A stretch of 64,000 bases of DNA. It comes from Flavobacteriales bacterium (lineage in GTDB: Bacteria > Bacteroidota > Bacteroidia > Flavobacteriales_F > PHOS-HE28). The position numbers were made by a program, and so were the translations under genes. The notes beneath the pieces were generated by a model. That model did no database searches and was not told the origin of the DNA. It was given only the letters and a program-made list of their open reading frames with translations. This document shows positions 1 through 7,115 of the stretch, in pieces. Within the stretch, counting starts at the first letter, position 1. Every line of letters begins with the position of its first letter. The stretch is taken from contig JADJXH010000004.1 of the NCBI GenBank assembly GCA_016715895.1, positions 2,108,001 through 2,172,000 on the forward strand, written 5' to 3'.

Positions 1-1667
1 GAGGCCACGCCCCTCCTGCTTCCGCCGCCGACCGTGTTGAACGAACCGCCGATGTGCACCTCCTGGCCGCTTACGCTGATCGCGTGCACCGGACCATCGG
101 GGGCGGGGTCCCAGGGCTGCGCCAGGTCCGAGGTCGTGTTCAGCAGCACCAAGCCATTCCGGGGTGCGCCGCCGACCTGGGTGAACGCGCCAGCCGCGAA
201 AAGGTCGTTGCCATCGGCCACCAGCACATCCACGGCGCCATCGGCAACGGGGTTCCAGGGGTCAAGGCTCAGTGCGACAGCGTCGAATGACAACAGCCGC
301 TGCCGCGGAGCGGTGAACGCCCCGCTCGCGAACCAACGGCCGGCGCTGAACGCAAGGGCATGGACGTCCCCGTTGATCCCGAGCGCGGGCTGTTGCACGG
401 TGCTACTGCTGGTGCCCAGATCGAGCAGGGCCACGTTATTCACCGTGCGACCTCCGCAGCTGGTGAAGCTCCCTCCAACGAAGAGGCCGGCCGCCGTGGC
501 CGTCAGCTTAACAGGCGATCCGCTGCACCGGATGTCCAGGGTATCCAACGCCCAGGTACTGGTGCTGTAGGCCGCAAGGCTCCAGCGCGGCTGTCCTGCA
601 GCGCTCAGGAAGTTCCCGCAGACGAACAGCCGCGAGCCATCGACGGAGAGGGCGAGGTCCAGCACACCACCGGACGGAGGGGATGGCTGTTGCGAAAGCA
701 GCGCCCCGGTGACGCGGTCCACGGTGGCCAGGTTGGCCTGGGGCTGGCCTTGAACAGTGGTGAACGCACCACCCAGGTGGATCCGGTCCGGACCGATGGC
801 GAGCCCGGATACACTTTCGGACGATCCGGTCACTTGAGGGTCCCAGGACAACAGGTCGCCTGCGGCGGAAACGGCAGCGCAGCTGTTCCGTGGAACTCCG
901 TTGACGGATGTGAATTGGCCGACCATGAACAGGGTATCGGTCGAAGCCCAAAGGCCGGAGACCGCCGCCGAAGCCAGCGGAGCCCAACCCAGCATCGTAC
1001 CCGATGGGATGCCGATCGCCATCAGACCGGACCTGGTATGCAGGGTGCCTTGCACAGTGACCGCCCCGATGCTCCCGGCCACGAACAGCGTGTCTCCGAC
1101 CAGGCACAGGCTGCGGTAGGTGTTACCCGGAGCATTCGTGGCACCCTGCCAGAAGGGGTCGAGCGCGCCGGAGGTCGCGTCGACGGCCGCGAGACGTGAT
1201 CGGGTGATGCCGTTCACCTGGCCGAAGCCACCGGCGATGTACACCTTGCCGGCATGAAGCAGGATCGCGAACACCGGGGTGTTCGTGGTCGGTGCCCATG
1301 GTCCTACCGAGCCGTCGGCCAGGATGTGGGCGAGGTTCGACCGCATTTCATCGCCCACCTGGGTGAACGACCCGCCGAGGAACCAACCACCCGCCCCATC
1401 GCTCACGGCCGCGTGGACAATGCCATTGATCCGTGGCCGGTCATGCCGCACCGTGCCTGCGGCCAGATCGATCTCCGCGCCGTAGGGGTTGTTCGGGCCC
1501 ACATAGGTGAACGCGCCGCCCAGGGCCACCGTGCCGGAAGCGGTGTCCACTGCCACCGAGCGCACGGTGCCGTTGGTGATCCACCACTCGGGCCGGGGTT
1601 CCGTGAATTGCGCCTGAACGGCGTTGGACATCGCCAGACCCGCGAGGAAAGGGACGAAGGTTCTCAT
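1..1667 (-). CDS. Secreted repeat protein with delta-60-like beta repeats (3' end cut by window edge)
   Basis: The reading frame is open from the ATG at 1667 to the left edge, about 555 codons, so the C-terminus lies outside the window. The N-terminus (MRTFVPFLAGLAMSNAVQAQ) looks like a signal peptide. About ten copies of a short motif of the form GGxFTxVxG are spaced every 45 to 60 residues, for example GGAFTYVG, GGSFTQVG, GQFTSVN and GGAFTTVQ. This matches the delta-60 / beta-propeller-like repeat style of secreted Bacteroidota proteins. A T9SS sorting domain is likely at the missing end, but that is inference. It diverges from the S46 peptidase gene. No enzymatic motif was seen. Confidence 0.75.
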   Translation of the reverse strand, partial: MRTFVPFLAGLAMSNAVQAQFTEPRPEWWITNGTVRSVAVDTASGTVALGGAFTYVGPNNPYGAEIDLAAGTVRHDRPRINGIVHAAVSDGAGGWFLGGSFTQVGDEMRSNLAHILADGSVGPWAPTTNTPVFAILLHAGKVYIAGGFGQVNGITRSRLAAVDATSGALDPFWQGATNAPGNTYRSLCLVGDTLFVAGSIGAVTVQGTLHTRSGLMAIGIPSGTMLGWAPLASAAVSGLWASTDTLFMVGQFTSVNGVPRNSCAAVSAAGDLLSWDPQVTGSSESVSGLAIGPDRIHLGGAFTTVQGQPQANLATVDRVTGALLSQQPSPPSGGVLDLALSVDGSRLFVCGNFLSAAGQPRWSLAAYSTSTWALDTLDIRCSGSPVKLTATAAGLFVGGSFTSCGGRTVNNVALLDLGTSSSTVQQPALGINGDVHALAFSAGRWFASGAFTAPRQRLLSFDAVALSLDPWNPVADGAVDVLVADGNDLFAAGAFTQVGGAPRNGLVLLNTTSDLAQPWDPAPDGPVHAISVSGQEVHIGGSFNTVGGGSRRGVA

Positions 1668-1688
1668 GGCCGTGACCGTTGGGATGGT

Positions 1689-1736
1689 CAAGGTAGAGGA
1701 TCCCGGGCGGACCCCGGGCCGGTGCATCCTACCTTG
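1689..1736. promoter_or_regulatory. Divergent promoter pair, TACCTTG -7-like elements
   Basis: TACCTTG occurs on the minus strand at 1695-1689, 21 bases before the ATG at 1667. It occurs again on the plus strand at 1730-1736, 20 bases before the ATG at 1757. It resembles the Bacteroidota -7 element TAnnTTTG with one T missing. The near-identical spacing on both sides supports a real divergent pair, but no clear -33 TTTG was found. Confidence 0.4.
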
Positions 1737-1756
1737 CCGGCCTTGCTCCATCCATC

Positions 1757-3955
1757 ATGCATCGATCGTTCAAGACGGCGCTTCTCTTCCTGTTCACCCC
1801 CGTGGTGGTCCTGGCCCACGAGGGCATGTGGTTGCCCACCGTGCTGGGCAGCATCCAGGACAGGATGCAGGCCGAAGGGTTGAAACTCACCGCCGAGGAT
1901 ATCTACAGCGTCAACAACGGCAGCTTGAAGGATGCCATCGTGTTGTTCGGCGGGGGCTGTACGGCGGAGGTGATCTCGGCCGAGGGATTGATCCTGACGA
2001 ACCACCATTGTGGCTTTGGCGCCATTCAGGAGCACAGCACCCTGGAGAAGGACTATCTGAAGGACGGGTTCTGGGCCATGGATCGCGCGCAGGAGCTGCT
2101 GAACCCGGGCCTGGCGGCCACCTTCATCATCCGGATGGAGGATGTGACCGACCGCATGCTGGAGGCGGTGCCGCCCGGATCCGATGAACCGACGCGGCAG
2201 AAGGCCTTGACCGCCAGGGGACAGGAACTCGCCCGTGAGGCCATGGCCGGCAGCCACCATCAGGCGGTGGTCCGGGCGTTCAACTATGGACTGCAGTACA
2301 TCCTCATCGTCAGCGAGGTCTTCCGCGATGTGCGCCTAGTGGGGGCTCCACCGGGTTCCATCGGCAACTTCGGCGGTGACACGGACAACTGGATGTGGCC
2401 CCGGCACACGGGCGATTTCAGTGTGTTCCGCATCTACGCGGACGCCGATGGCCGCCCGGCCGAACCGTCGCCATCGAACGTGCCGTTCCGTCCGCGACAC
2501 GTCCTCCCCATCAGCATGGATGGCGTCAGGGAAGGTGATTTCGCGATGATCTTCGGCTTCCCCGGCAACACCCAGCGCTACCTGCACAGCCGGGCGGTGG
2601 AGTACATCACCGGCACGGGCGATCCGTTGCGCATCCGCATGCGGCGCGCCAGCCTGGCGGTGATCGACGAGGCGATGCTCGCCAGCGACCGCACCCGCAT
2701 CCAGTACGCGGACAAGCAGAAGGGCATCAGCAATGCCTACAAGAAGTGGATCGGCGAGCTGCGCGGCCTCAATGAGCTGCGCACGGTGGATCGCAAGCGG
2801 GAGCTGGAGGTGGAGTACCGCGCGCGTGCCCGGGCCGCAGGCCGCACCGATCTGCTGGCCGTGCTCGATTCCCTGGAGGCCACATATGCCGGCTTTCCGG
2901 CCGTGGCAAAGGCGCGTGACCTGCATGTGGAGTTCTTCCTCGTGGGTGCCGAGCTCTTCCGGTTCGCCCTCGGTTTCCAGCAGCTGGCCAGCCCCGAAGG
3001 TCGAGCCGCGTTGGAGAAGGAGGGCAAGTTGCAGCGCGAGCTCGACCGGCTGCGCGCGGCCGCGAAGGCGTTCCACAAGGACTACGATGCGGCCGTGGAC
3101 AAGCGTGTGCTCCTCGCGCAGTATCCCATCTATCGCGAACACCTGGATCCCCTGCTCGGACCGGACCTCAGCGCTCTGGACAAACAGTTCAAGGACGGTC
3201 GGGCCTGGGCGGACCAGGTGTATTCGACCTCGGTGTTCGCTGATGCCGGTGCGTTGGACGCGGCCCTCGCCGGTTACTCCACCAAGGTGATGCGGCGCCT
3301 GGCAAAGGATCCGGCCCTGACCTTCGCCAGAACACTGACAGAAGCATACACCAGCAAGGTGAAGCCGCGCTCAGAGGTCTTGAACCAGCGGGTGCAGGTG
3401 CACATGCGCACTTACGTGGACGGGCTCATGACGCTGTTCCCGGAGCGGGGCCACTGGCCGGATGCCAACAGCACCCTGCGCCTCAGCTTCGGCAAGGTGG
3501 AAGGGAGCCGCCCGCGGGATGGCATGACCTACGAACCCTTTACCGACCTCGACGGGGTGATGGAGAAGTACCGCCCTGGGGATGCGGAGTTCGAGGTGCC
3601 GAGCCGCCTGCGCGACCTCCATGCCACACGCGATTTCGGACCGTATGCCAACGCGGATGGAACCATGCCCGTGTGCTTCACGTCCAGCCTTCACACCACA
3701 GGGGGGAACAGTGGCAGCCCGGTCCTCAACGGCCGGGGTGAGCTCATCGGCATCAACTTCGACCGCAGCTGGGAGAGCACCATGAGCGACATCCAGTTCG
3801 ATCCCGCCAAGTGCCGTAACATCAGCGCCGACATCCGATATGTGCTTTTCGTGATCGACAAGGTGTGCGGCGCGGGCCATCTGGTGAAGGAAATGACGCT
3901 GGTGCGCCAGCCCGCCACGCCCGGCTTTCTCATCGAACTCCCGATCCACCGCTGA
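1757..3955 (+). CDS. S46 family dipeptidyl-peptidase, predicted DPP11 type
   Basis: This is a periplasmic serine exopeptidase that removes dipeptides from the N-terminus of peptides, used for peptide nutrition. It has 732 residues, the usual S46 length, with a signal peptide ending near LA-HEGMW. The chymotrypsin-type triad is visible: His84 in TNHHCGFG, Asp220 in RHTGDFS and Ser652 in GGNSGSP. Arg670 lies 18 residues after the serine. This is the spacing of Ser655 to Arg673 in Porphyromonas gingivalis DPP11, where the arginine selects Asp/Glu at P1, while DPP7 has glycine there. The Asp/Glu specificity is therefore an inference from one residue. The next gene starts three bases after the stop, so the two are probably co-transcribed. 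Confidence 0.9.
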   Translation: MHRSFKTALLFLFTPVVVLAHEGMWLPTVLGSIQDRMQAEGLKLTAEDIYSVNNGSLKDAIVLFGGGCTAEVISAEGLILTNHHCGFGAIQEHSTLEKDYLKDGFWAMDRAQELLNPGLAATFIIRMEDVTDRMLEAVPPGSDEPTRQKALTARGQELAREAMAGSHHQAVVRAFNYGLQYILIVSEVFRDVRLVGAPPGSIGNFGGDTDNWMWPRHTGDFSVFRIYADADGRPAEPSPSNVPFRPRHVLPISMDGVREGDFAMIFGFPGNTQRYLHSRAVEYITGTGDPLRIRMRRASLAVIDEAMLASDRTRIQYADKQKGISNAYKKWIGELRGLNELRTVDRKRELEVEYRARARAAGRTDLLAVLDSLEATYAGFPAVAKARDLHVEFFLVGAELFRFALGFQQLASPEGRAALEKEGKLQRELDRLRAAAKAFHKDYDAAVDKRVLLAQYPIYREHLDPLLGPDLSALDKQFKDGRAWADQVYSTSVFADAGALDAALAGYSTKVMRRLAKDPALTFARTLTEAYTSKVKPRSEVLNQRVQVHMRTYVDGLMTLFPERGHWPDANSTLRLSFGKVEGSRPRDGMTYEPFTDLDGVMEKYRPGDAEFEVPSRLRDLHATRDFGPYANADGTMPVCFTSSLHTTGGNSGSPVLNGRGELIGINFDRSWESTMSDIQFDPAKCRNISADIRYVLFVIDKVCGAGHLVKEMTLVRQPATPGFLIELPIHR

Positions 3956-3958
3956 GGG

Positions 3959-4216
3959 ATGGATGCCCGGTGGGTCGAGAAGGAGGGCGGGCTGGAACGG
4001 GACTTCCGGTTCCCGGACTTCAACGCGGCGTTCGGGTTCATGACCCGCGTGGCGATGGAGGCCGAGCGACTGGGTCATCACCCCACCTGGACCAACACCT
4101 GGAACCGGGTGTGGGTGCGCCTGACCACGCACGATGCAGGCCAGGTCGTGACCGTGAAGGACAGGGAACTTGCCGCGGCGATCGACCGCATCGCCGGGGC
4201 CATGGGCGCGCGATGA
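3959..4216 (+). CDS. Pterin-4a-carbinolamine dehydratase
   Basis: It dehydrates 4a-hydroxytetrahydrobiopterin so the pterin cofactor of aromatic amino acid hydroxylases can be recycled. The protein is short (85 residues) but carries the family core: an F-x-F-x-DF-x-x-A block, then AERLGHHPTW with the paired histidines, a tryptophan-rich strand, and a TxKD-x-x-LA helix near the C-terminus. The ATG lies three bases after the S46 peptidase stop. No shared pathway with the peptidase is evident. The protein is probably cytosolic. A hydroxylase partner was not seen in the window. Confidence 0.85.
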   Translation: MDARWVEKEGGLERDFRFPDFNAAFGFMTRVAMEAERLGHHPTWTNTWNRVWVRLTTHDAGQVVTVKDRELAAAIDRIAGAMGAR

Positions 4217-4222
4217 GGGCTC

Positions 4223-4267
4223 GTGGAACGAACAAGCCCGGCCATCGGCCGGGCTTGTTCGTTCCAC
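4223..4267. terminator. Bidirectional terminator, perfect 21-bp stem
   Basis: A perfect inverted repeat has arms at 4223-4243 and 4247-4267 and a three-base loop (ATC). It sits between convergent genes (pterin dehydratase and the DUF1573 gene), so it should serve both strands. There is no clear poly-T run. Confidence 0.75.
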
Positions 4268-4280
4268 GGTGCAAGCGAGG

Positions 4281-4820
4281 TCAGCCGACCTTCTGCACGT
4301 TGGCCGAGATGCGCAGCGTGGTCTGCTTGGGCTCGGTGTTGGCCGTCACGGTGACGGTCTTGTTCTGCTGGTTCTCCTGCTTGCCGGGCTTGTAGACCAC
4401 CTCGATCTCACCCTTGCCACCCGGAGGGATGGGCTCCTTGGGGTAGTTCGGCACGGTGCATCCGCAGCTGCCCTGGGCGTTCTCGATCAGCAGGGGCTCC
4501 TTGCCCGTGTTGGTGAAGGAGAAGACGTACTTGTTCTCGGAATCCTGTTTGATGGAGCCGAAGTCGTGCTCCATGCTGGCGAAGCTGATGGAGGTCTTCG
4601 GCCGGTTGTCGATGGCCGTCTGTGCCTGCTGGGCCAGGGGGTCGAAGGTCTTGGCATCCGAGATGGTGCTCGGGGGCGTGGCGGGCTTGGTGGCCGCAAC
4701 GGTGCTGGTGGTGCTGGCTTCGCTGCTGGCGGCGCCGCTGGTTCCGGTGCCGCTGGCTGCCATGTAGATCAGCGTGCCAGCGATGAGGGCCAGCAGGGCG
4801 ATCTTGACGGTCTCTTTCAT
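4281..4820 (-). CDS. DUF1573 domain protein
   Basis: This 179-residue protein has an N-terminal hydrophobic segment (about residues 5-22), so it is exported or membrane anchored. A Ser/Thr/Ala-rich linker follows, then a C-terminal DUF1573 domain of about 100 residues. The domain shows its hallmark blocks HDFG, FxFTNTGKEPLLI and GSCGCTVP, then IPPGGKGEIEV. The fold is Ig-like (ASH type), common in Bacteroidota exported proteins, and its molecular function is not established. The gene has its own upstream promoter-like element and is followed by a strong terminator, so it is probably monocistronic. Confidence 0.85.
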   Translation of the reverse strand: MKETVKIALLALIAGTLIYMAASGTGTSGAASSEASTTSTVAATKPATPPSTISDAKTFDPLAQQAQTAIDNRPKTSISFASMEHDFGSIKQDSENKYVFSFTNTGKEPLLIENAQGSCGCTVPNYPKEPIPPGGKGEIEVVYKPGKQENQQNKTVTVTANTEPKQTTLRISANVQKVG

Positions 4821-4854
4821 CGCTCGAAGTGTTTGGTTGGTCTTGGTCGGGCCG

Positions 4855-4862
4855 CGAAAATA
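4855..4862 (-). promoter_or_regulatory. -7 element TATTTTCG for the DUF1573 gene
   Basis: TATTTTCG on the minus strand differs by one base from TAnnTTTG. It ends 34 bases before the ATG at 4820. No convincing -33 element was found. Confidence 0.45.
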
Positions 4863-4911
4863 GGGTGGCCGAGGCCCGGCGTATCCCCCTTAACGATCCA
4901 TTAACAGCCCG

Positions 4912-6531
4912 TCATTGCTGGCGTGCCATGCCCAGCCGCTCATAGGTGTCGCCTTGAAGGGCTTCCAACGCCTTGCGGAAACTGCTGTCCACCGGATTGT
5001 CGGCGTTGATGACCTGCCAGTAGGCCGACGTGTCCCACAGGTCGCGGGCCAGCAGGGCCTTCAGGCGCAGGGCGATGAGGGGGCGCGACCGCGCCAGTCC
5101 TTCAGGGTCCGGATCCACCCCGTCGGCTTTCGCCGCGGCCTCGAGCTCGCGGAGCACGGCATCGTCCACGTGATAGTGCGCGATGAACGCCCCCACATTG
5201 GAATGGGCCCGCAGCAGCCGGTCGCGTTCGCGGTCGACCAGGCCCAGGGCGAAGGTGTTCAGGGTGCCCTTGCGCACGAGCAGGCCGAAATAGTCCGAGC
5301 TCAGGCTGGTGTCGATGGCCACGAAGATGTCCGGCATGATGCCGCCGCCGCCGAACACGACCCGCTTGTTCATGGTGAAGTAACGGGCGGTATCGGCCAG
5401 GGCGATGCTGTCGGCGTGCATCAGCTCGCCTTTCGCGAGCCGCTCCGCACGTTCCTTCCGGTAGGCCTCCACGCCGTCCTCATAGGGCTTCTGAATGCAC
5501 CGTCCGCTGGGGGTGTGATAGCGGCTCACGGTGAGCCGCACGGCCGAGCCGTCCGGCAGCATCACCGGGCGTTGCACCAGGCCCTTGCCGAAGCTGCGGC
5601 GGCCGACCACCAGTCCACGGTCCCAGTCCTGTACCGCGCCGCTCACGATCTCGCTCGCGCTGGCGCTGCCCTCGTCCACCAGCACCACCAACCGCCCTTT
5701 CTCGAACCGACCCTCCGCCGTGGCGAAGGTGTTCTCACGCGGGGTGTTCCGCCCTTCGGTGTACACGATCAACCTGCGGTCCGCCAGGAACTCGTCGGCC
5801 ATCTCGATGGCCGAGCGCAGGTAGCCGCCGCCGTTGCCCTGCAGGTCGAGCACCAGGTCCTGCATGCCCTTGCCCCGCAGTTCGTCCAGCTTGTCCCGCA
5901 GTTCCTTCGTGGTGGTGGCGCTGAACCGGCTCACCTTGATGTACCCGATTGTGGGCGTGGCCATGTAGGAGGCCTCCACGCTATAGATCGGGATCTTGTC
6001 CCGGGTGATGGTGAACTCAAGAGGGTCAACTTCCCCCCGCCGGGCGATGGAGACGGCCACCTTGGTGCCTTTGCGGCCCCGGAGCCGCTTCATCACGTCC
6101 GGGTTCTTGATGCCGATGCCGGCCACCACCTCGCCATCGATGCGCACGATGCGGTCTCCGGCACGGATGCCCAGTCGCTCGCTGGGGCCACCGGCGATGG
6201 CATCCACCACATAGATGGTGTCGCGGACGATGTTGAACTGGATGCCGACCCCCTCGAAATTGCCTTTCAGGGGCTCGTTCACCTCCTCCAGTTCCTCCTT
6301 GGGGATGTAGATGGAATGCGGGTCGAGCTCCTCGAGCATGCCGACGATCGCCTCCTCCACGAGCTTCTCCTGGTCCACGCTGTCCACGTACATGCGGTCG
6401 ATGTGGTAGAGCAGCGCCTCCAGCTTGCTGGCCGGTGATGGCTTCGCGGTCTGGCAATAGGTCAACTGGCCCCCCCACGGAACGGCGGCCAGGAGGAGGG
6501 CAAGGGTGCGGAGCGGAAGGGAAGGGGACAT
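4912..6531 (-). CDS. S41 family C-terminal processing protease
   Basis: This periplasmic serine protease belongs to the CtpA/Prc family, which cleaves protein C-termini and affects envelope turnover. The ATG at 6531 was chosen because it gives a signal peptide (MSPSLPLRTLALLLAAVPWG) and does not overlap the upstream gene; the frame is open further upstream without good start evidence. A helical N-terminal region precedes a PDZ domain (GVGIQF through GDRIVRIDGE). The catalytic dyad of the peptidase domain is visible as Ser in GSASASEI and Lys in SFGKGLVQ. The length (539 residues) is normal for Bacteroidota members. It lies 44 bases downstream of the MORN-type gene and probably shares its transcript. 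Confidence 0.9.
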   Translation of the reverse strand: MSPSLPLRTLALLLAAVPWGGQLTYCQTAKPSPASKLEALLYHIDRMYVDSVDQEKLVEEAIVGMLEELDPHSIYIPKEELEEVNEPLKGNFEGVGIQFNIVRDTIYVVDAIAGGPSERLGIRAGDRIVRIDGEVVAGIGIKNPDVMKRLRGRKGTKVAVSIARRGEVDPLEFTITRDKIPIYSVEASYMATPTIGYIKVSRFSATTTKELRDKLDELRGKGMQDLVLDLQGNGGGYLRSAIEMADEFLADRRLIVYTEGRNTPRENTFATAEGRFEKGRLVVLVDEGSASASEIVSGAVQDWDRGLVVGRRSFGKGLVQRPVMLPDGSAVRLTVSRYHTPSGRCIQKPYEDGVEAYRKERAERLAKGELMHADSIALADTARYFTMNKRVVFGGGGIMPDIFVAIDTSLSSDYFGLLVRKGTLNTFALGLVDRERDRLLRAHSNVGAFIAHYHVDDAVLRELEAAAKADGVDPDPEGLARSRPLIALRLKALLARDLWDTSAYWQVINADNPVDSSFRKALEALQGDTYERLGMARQQ

Positions 6532-6575
6532 TGGCGATGGAACGCGGTTAACGGGCGTGAGGTTGCCTGGGCGGA

Positions 6576-7115
6576 TCAACGGATCGGGGTCTTGATGCCC
6601 ATGAAGCGATAGGTGCTGCCCTGAAGGAGCCTGCCTTTGTGCCATTTCTCCACGCGCACCAGGCGGCCGTCCTCGTAGTAGCGCCACTTGCCATGCTGCA
6701 CACCGTCCTTGTACTGGCCCACGATGCCTTGGTCACGGAAGGCCCAGGTCCCTTCGCGGACGCCCATTCGGTACTGACCCTTGAGCACCACGCGACCCTG
6801 TTCGTCGTATTCGGTCCAGTCGCCATGGAGCGAACCCCAGCCATAGACCGCGAAAATGAGCGGCCGTCCGTCCGGGTAGAACGCGCGGTACACGCCGCTG
6901 GGTTTGCCGCGGCGGTAGCTCAGGGTGGTGGCCACGCGGGTGGTGTCGAAGGCGTAGTGACTGGTGCGCACGAAGGCCTCGGCGTCCTGCATCGGGCCAT
7001 GCACGAGGGGGAACGCATAGATGCTGTCTCCGGATGGCACGAAGAGCGTGTCCGGCTGGGCGCGAAGGACCACGGCGCAGACGAGCAAAGGGACGATCGT
7101 GATCAGGCGGCTCAT
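6576..7115 (-). CDS. Secreted MORN-repeat / YwqK-like protein
   Basis: This 179-residue protein has a signal peptide (MSRLITIVPLLVCAVVLRAQ). It carries about four tandem beta-hairpin units with the pattern GxWxxYDxxGxxxxxGxYxxGxxxGxW, seen as LHGDWTEYDEQG, REGTWAF and QHGKWRYYEDG. Such repeats occur in MORN and YwqK-type proteins of Bacteroidota, and no reaction can be assigned. Its ATG overlaps the pbpC stop by four bases (ATGA), so translation is probably coupled to the PBP. The YwqK family is sometimes labelled antitoxin. Nothing here supports that role. Confidence 0.75.
   Translation of the reverse strand: MSRLITIVPLLVCAVVLRAQPDTLFVPSGDSIYAFPLVHGPMQDAEAFVRTSHYAFDTTRVATTLSYRRGKPSGVYRAFYPDGRPLIFAVYGWGSLHGDWTEYDEQGRVVLKGQYRMGVREGTWAFRDQGIVGQYKDGVQHGKWRYYEDGRLVRVEKWHKGRLLQGSTYRFMGIKTPIR

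Noticed and set aside
6531..6687. Longer S41 protease beginning at 6687
   Set aside because: The extra 52 residues overlap the MORN gene and are not family-like; the signal peptide begins at 6531.
6576..7115. Toxin-antitoxin antitoxin (YwqK)
   Set aside because: The protein has a signal peptide and no partner toxin gene is adjacent.
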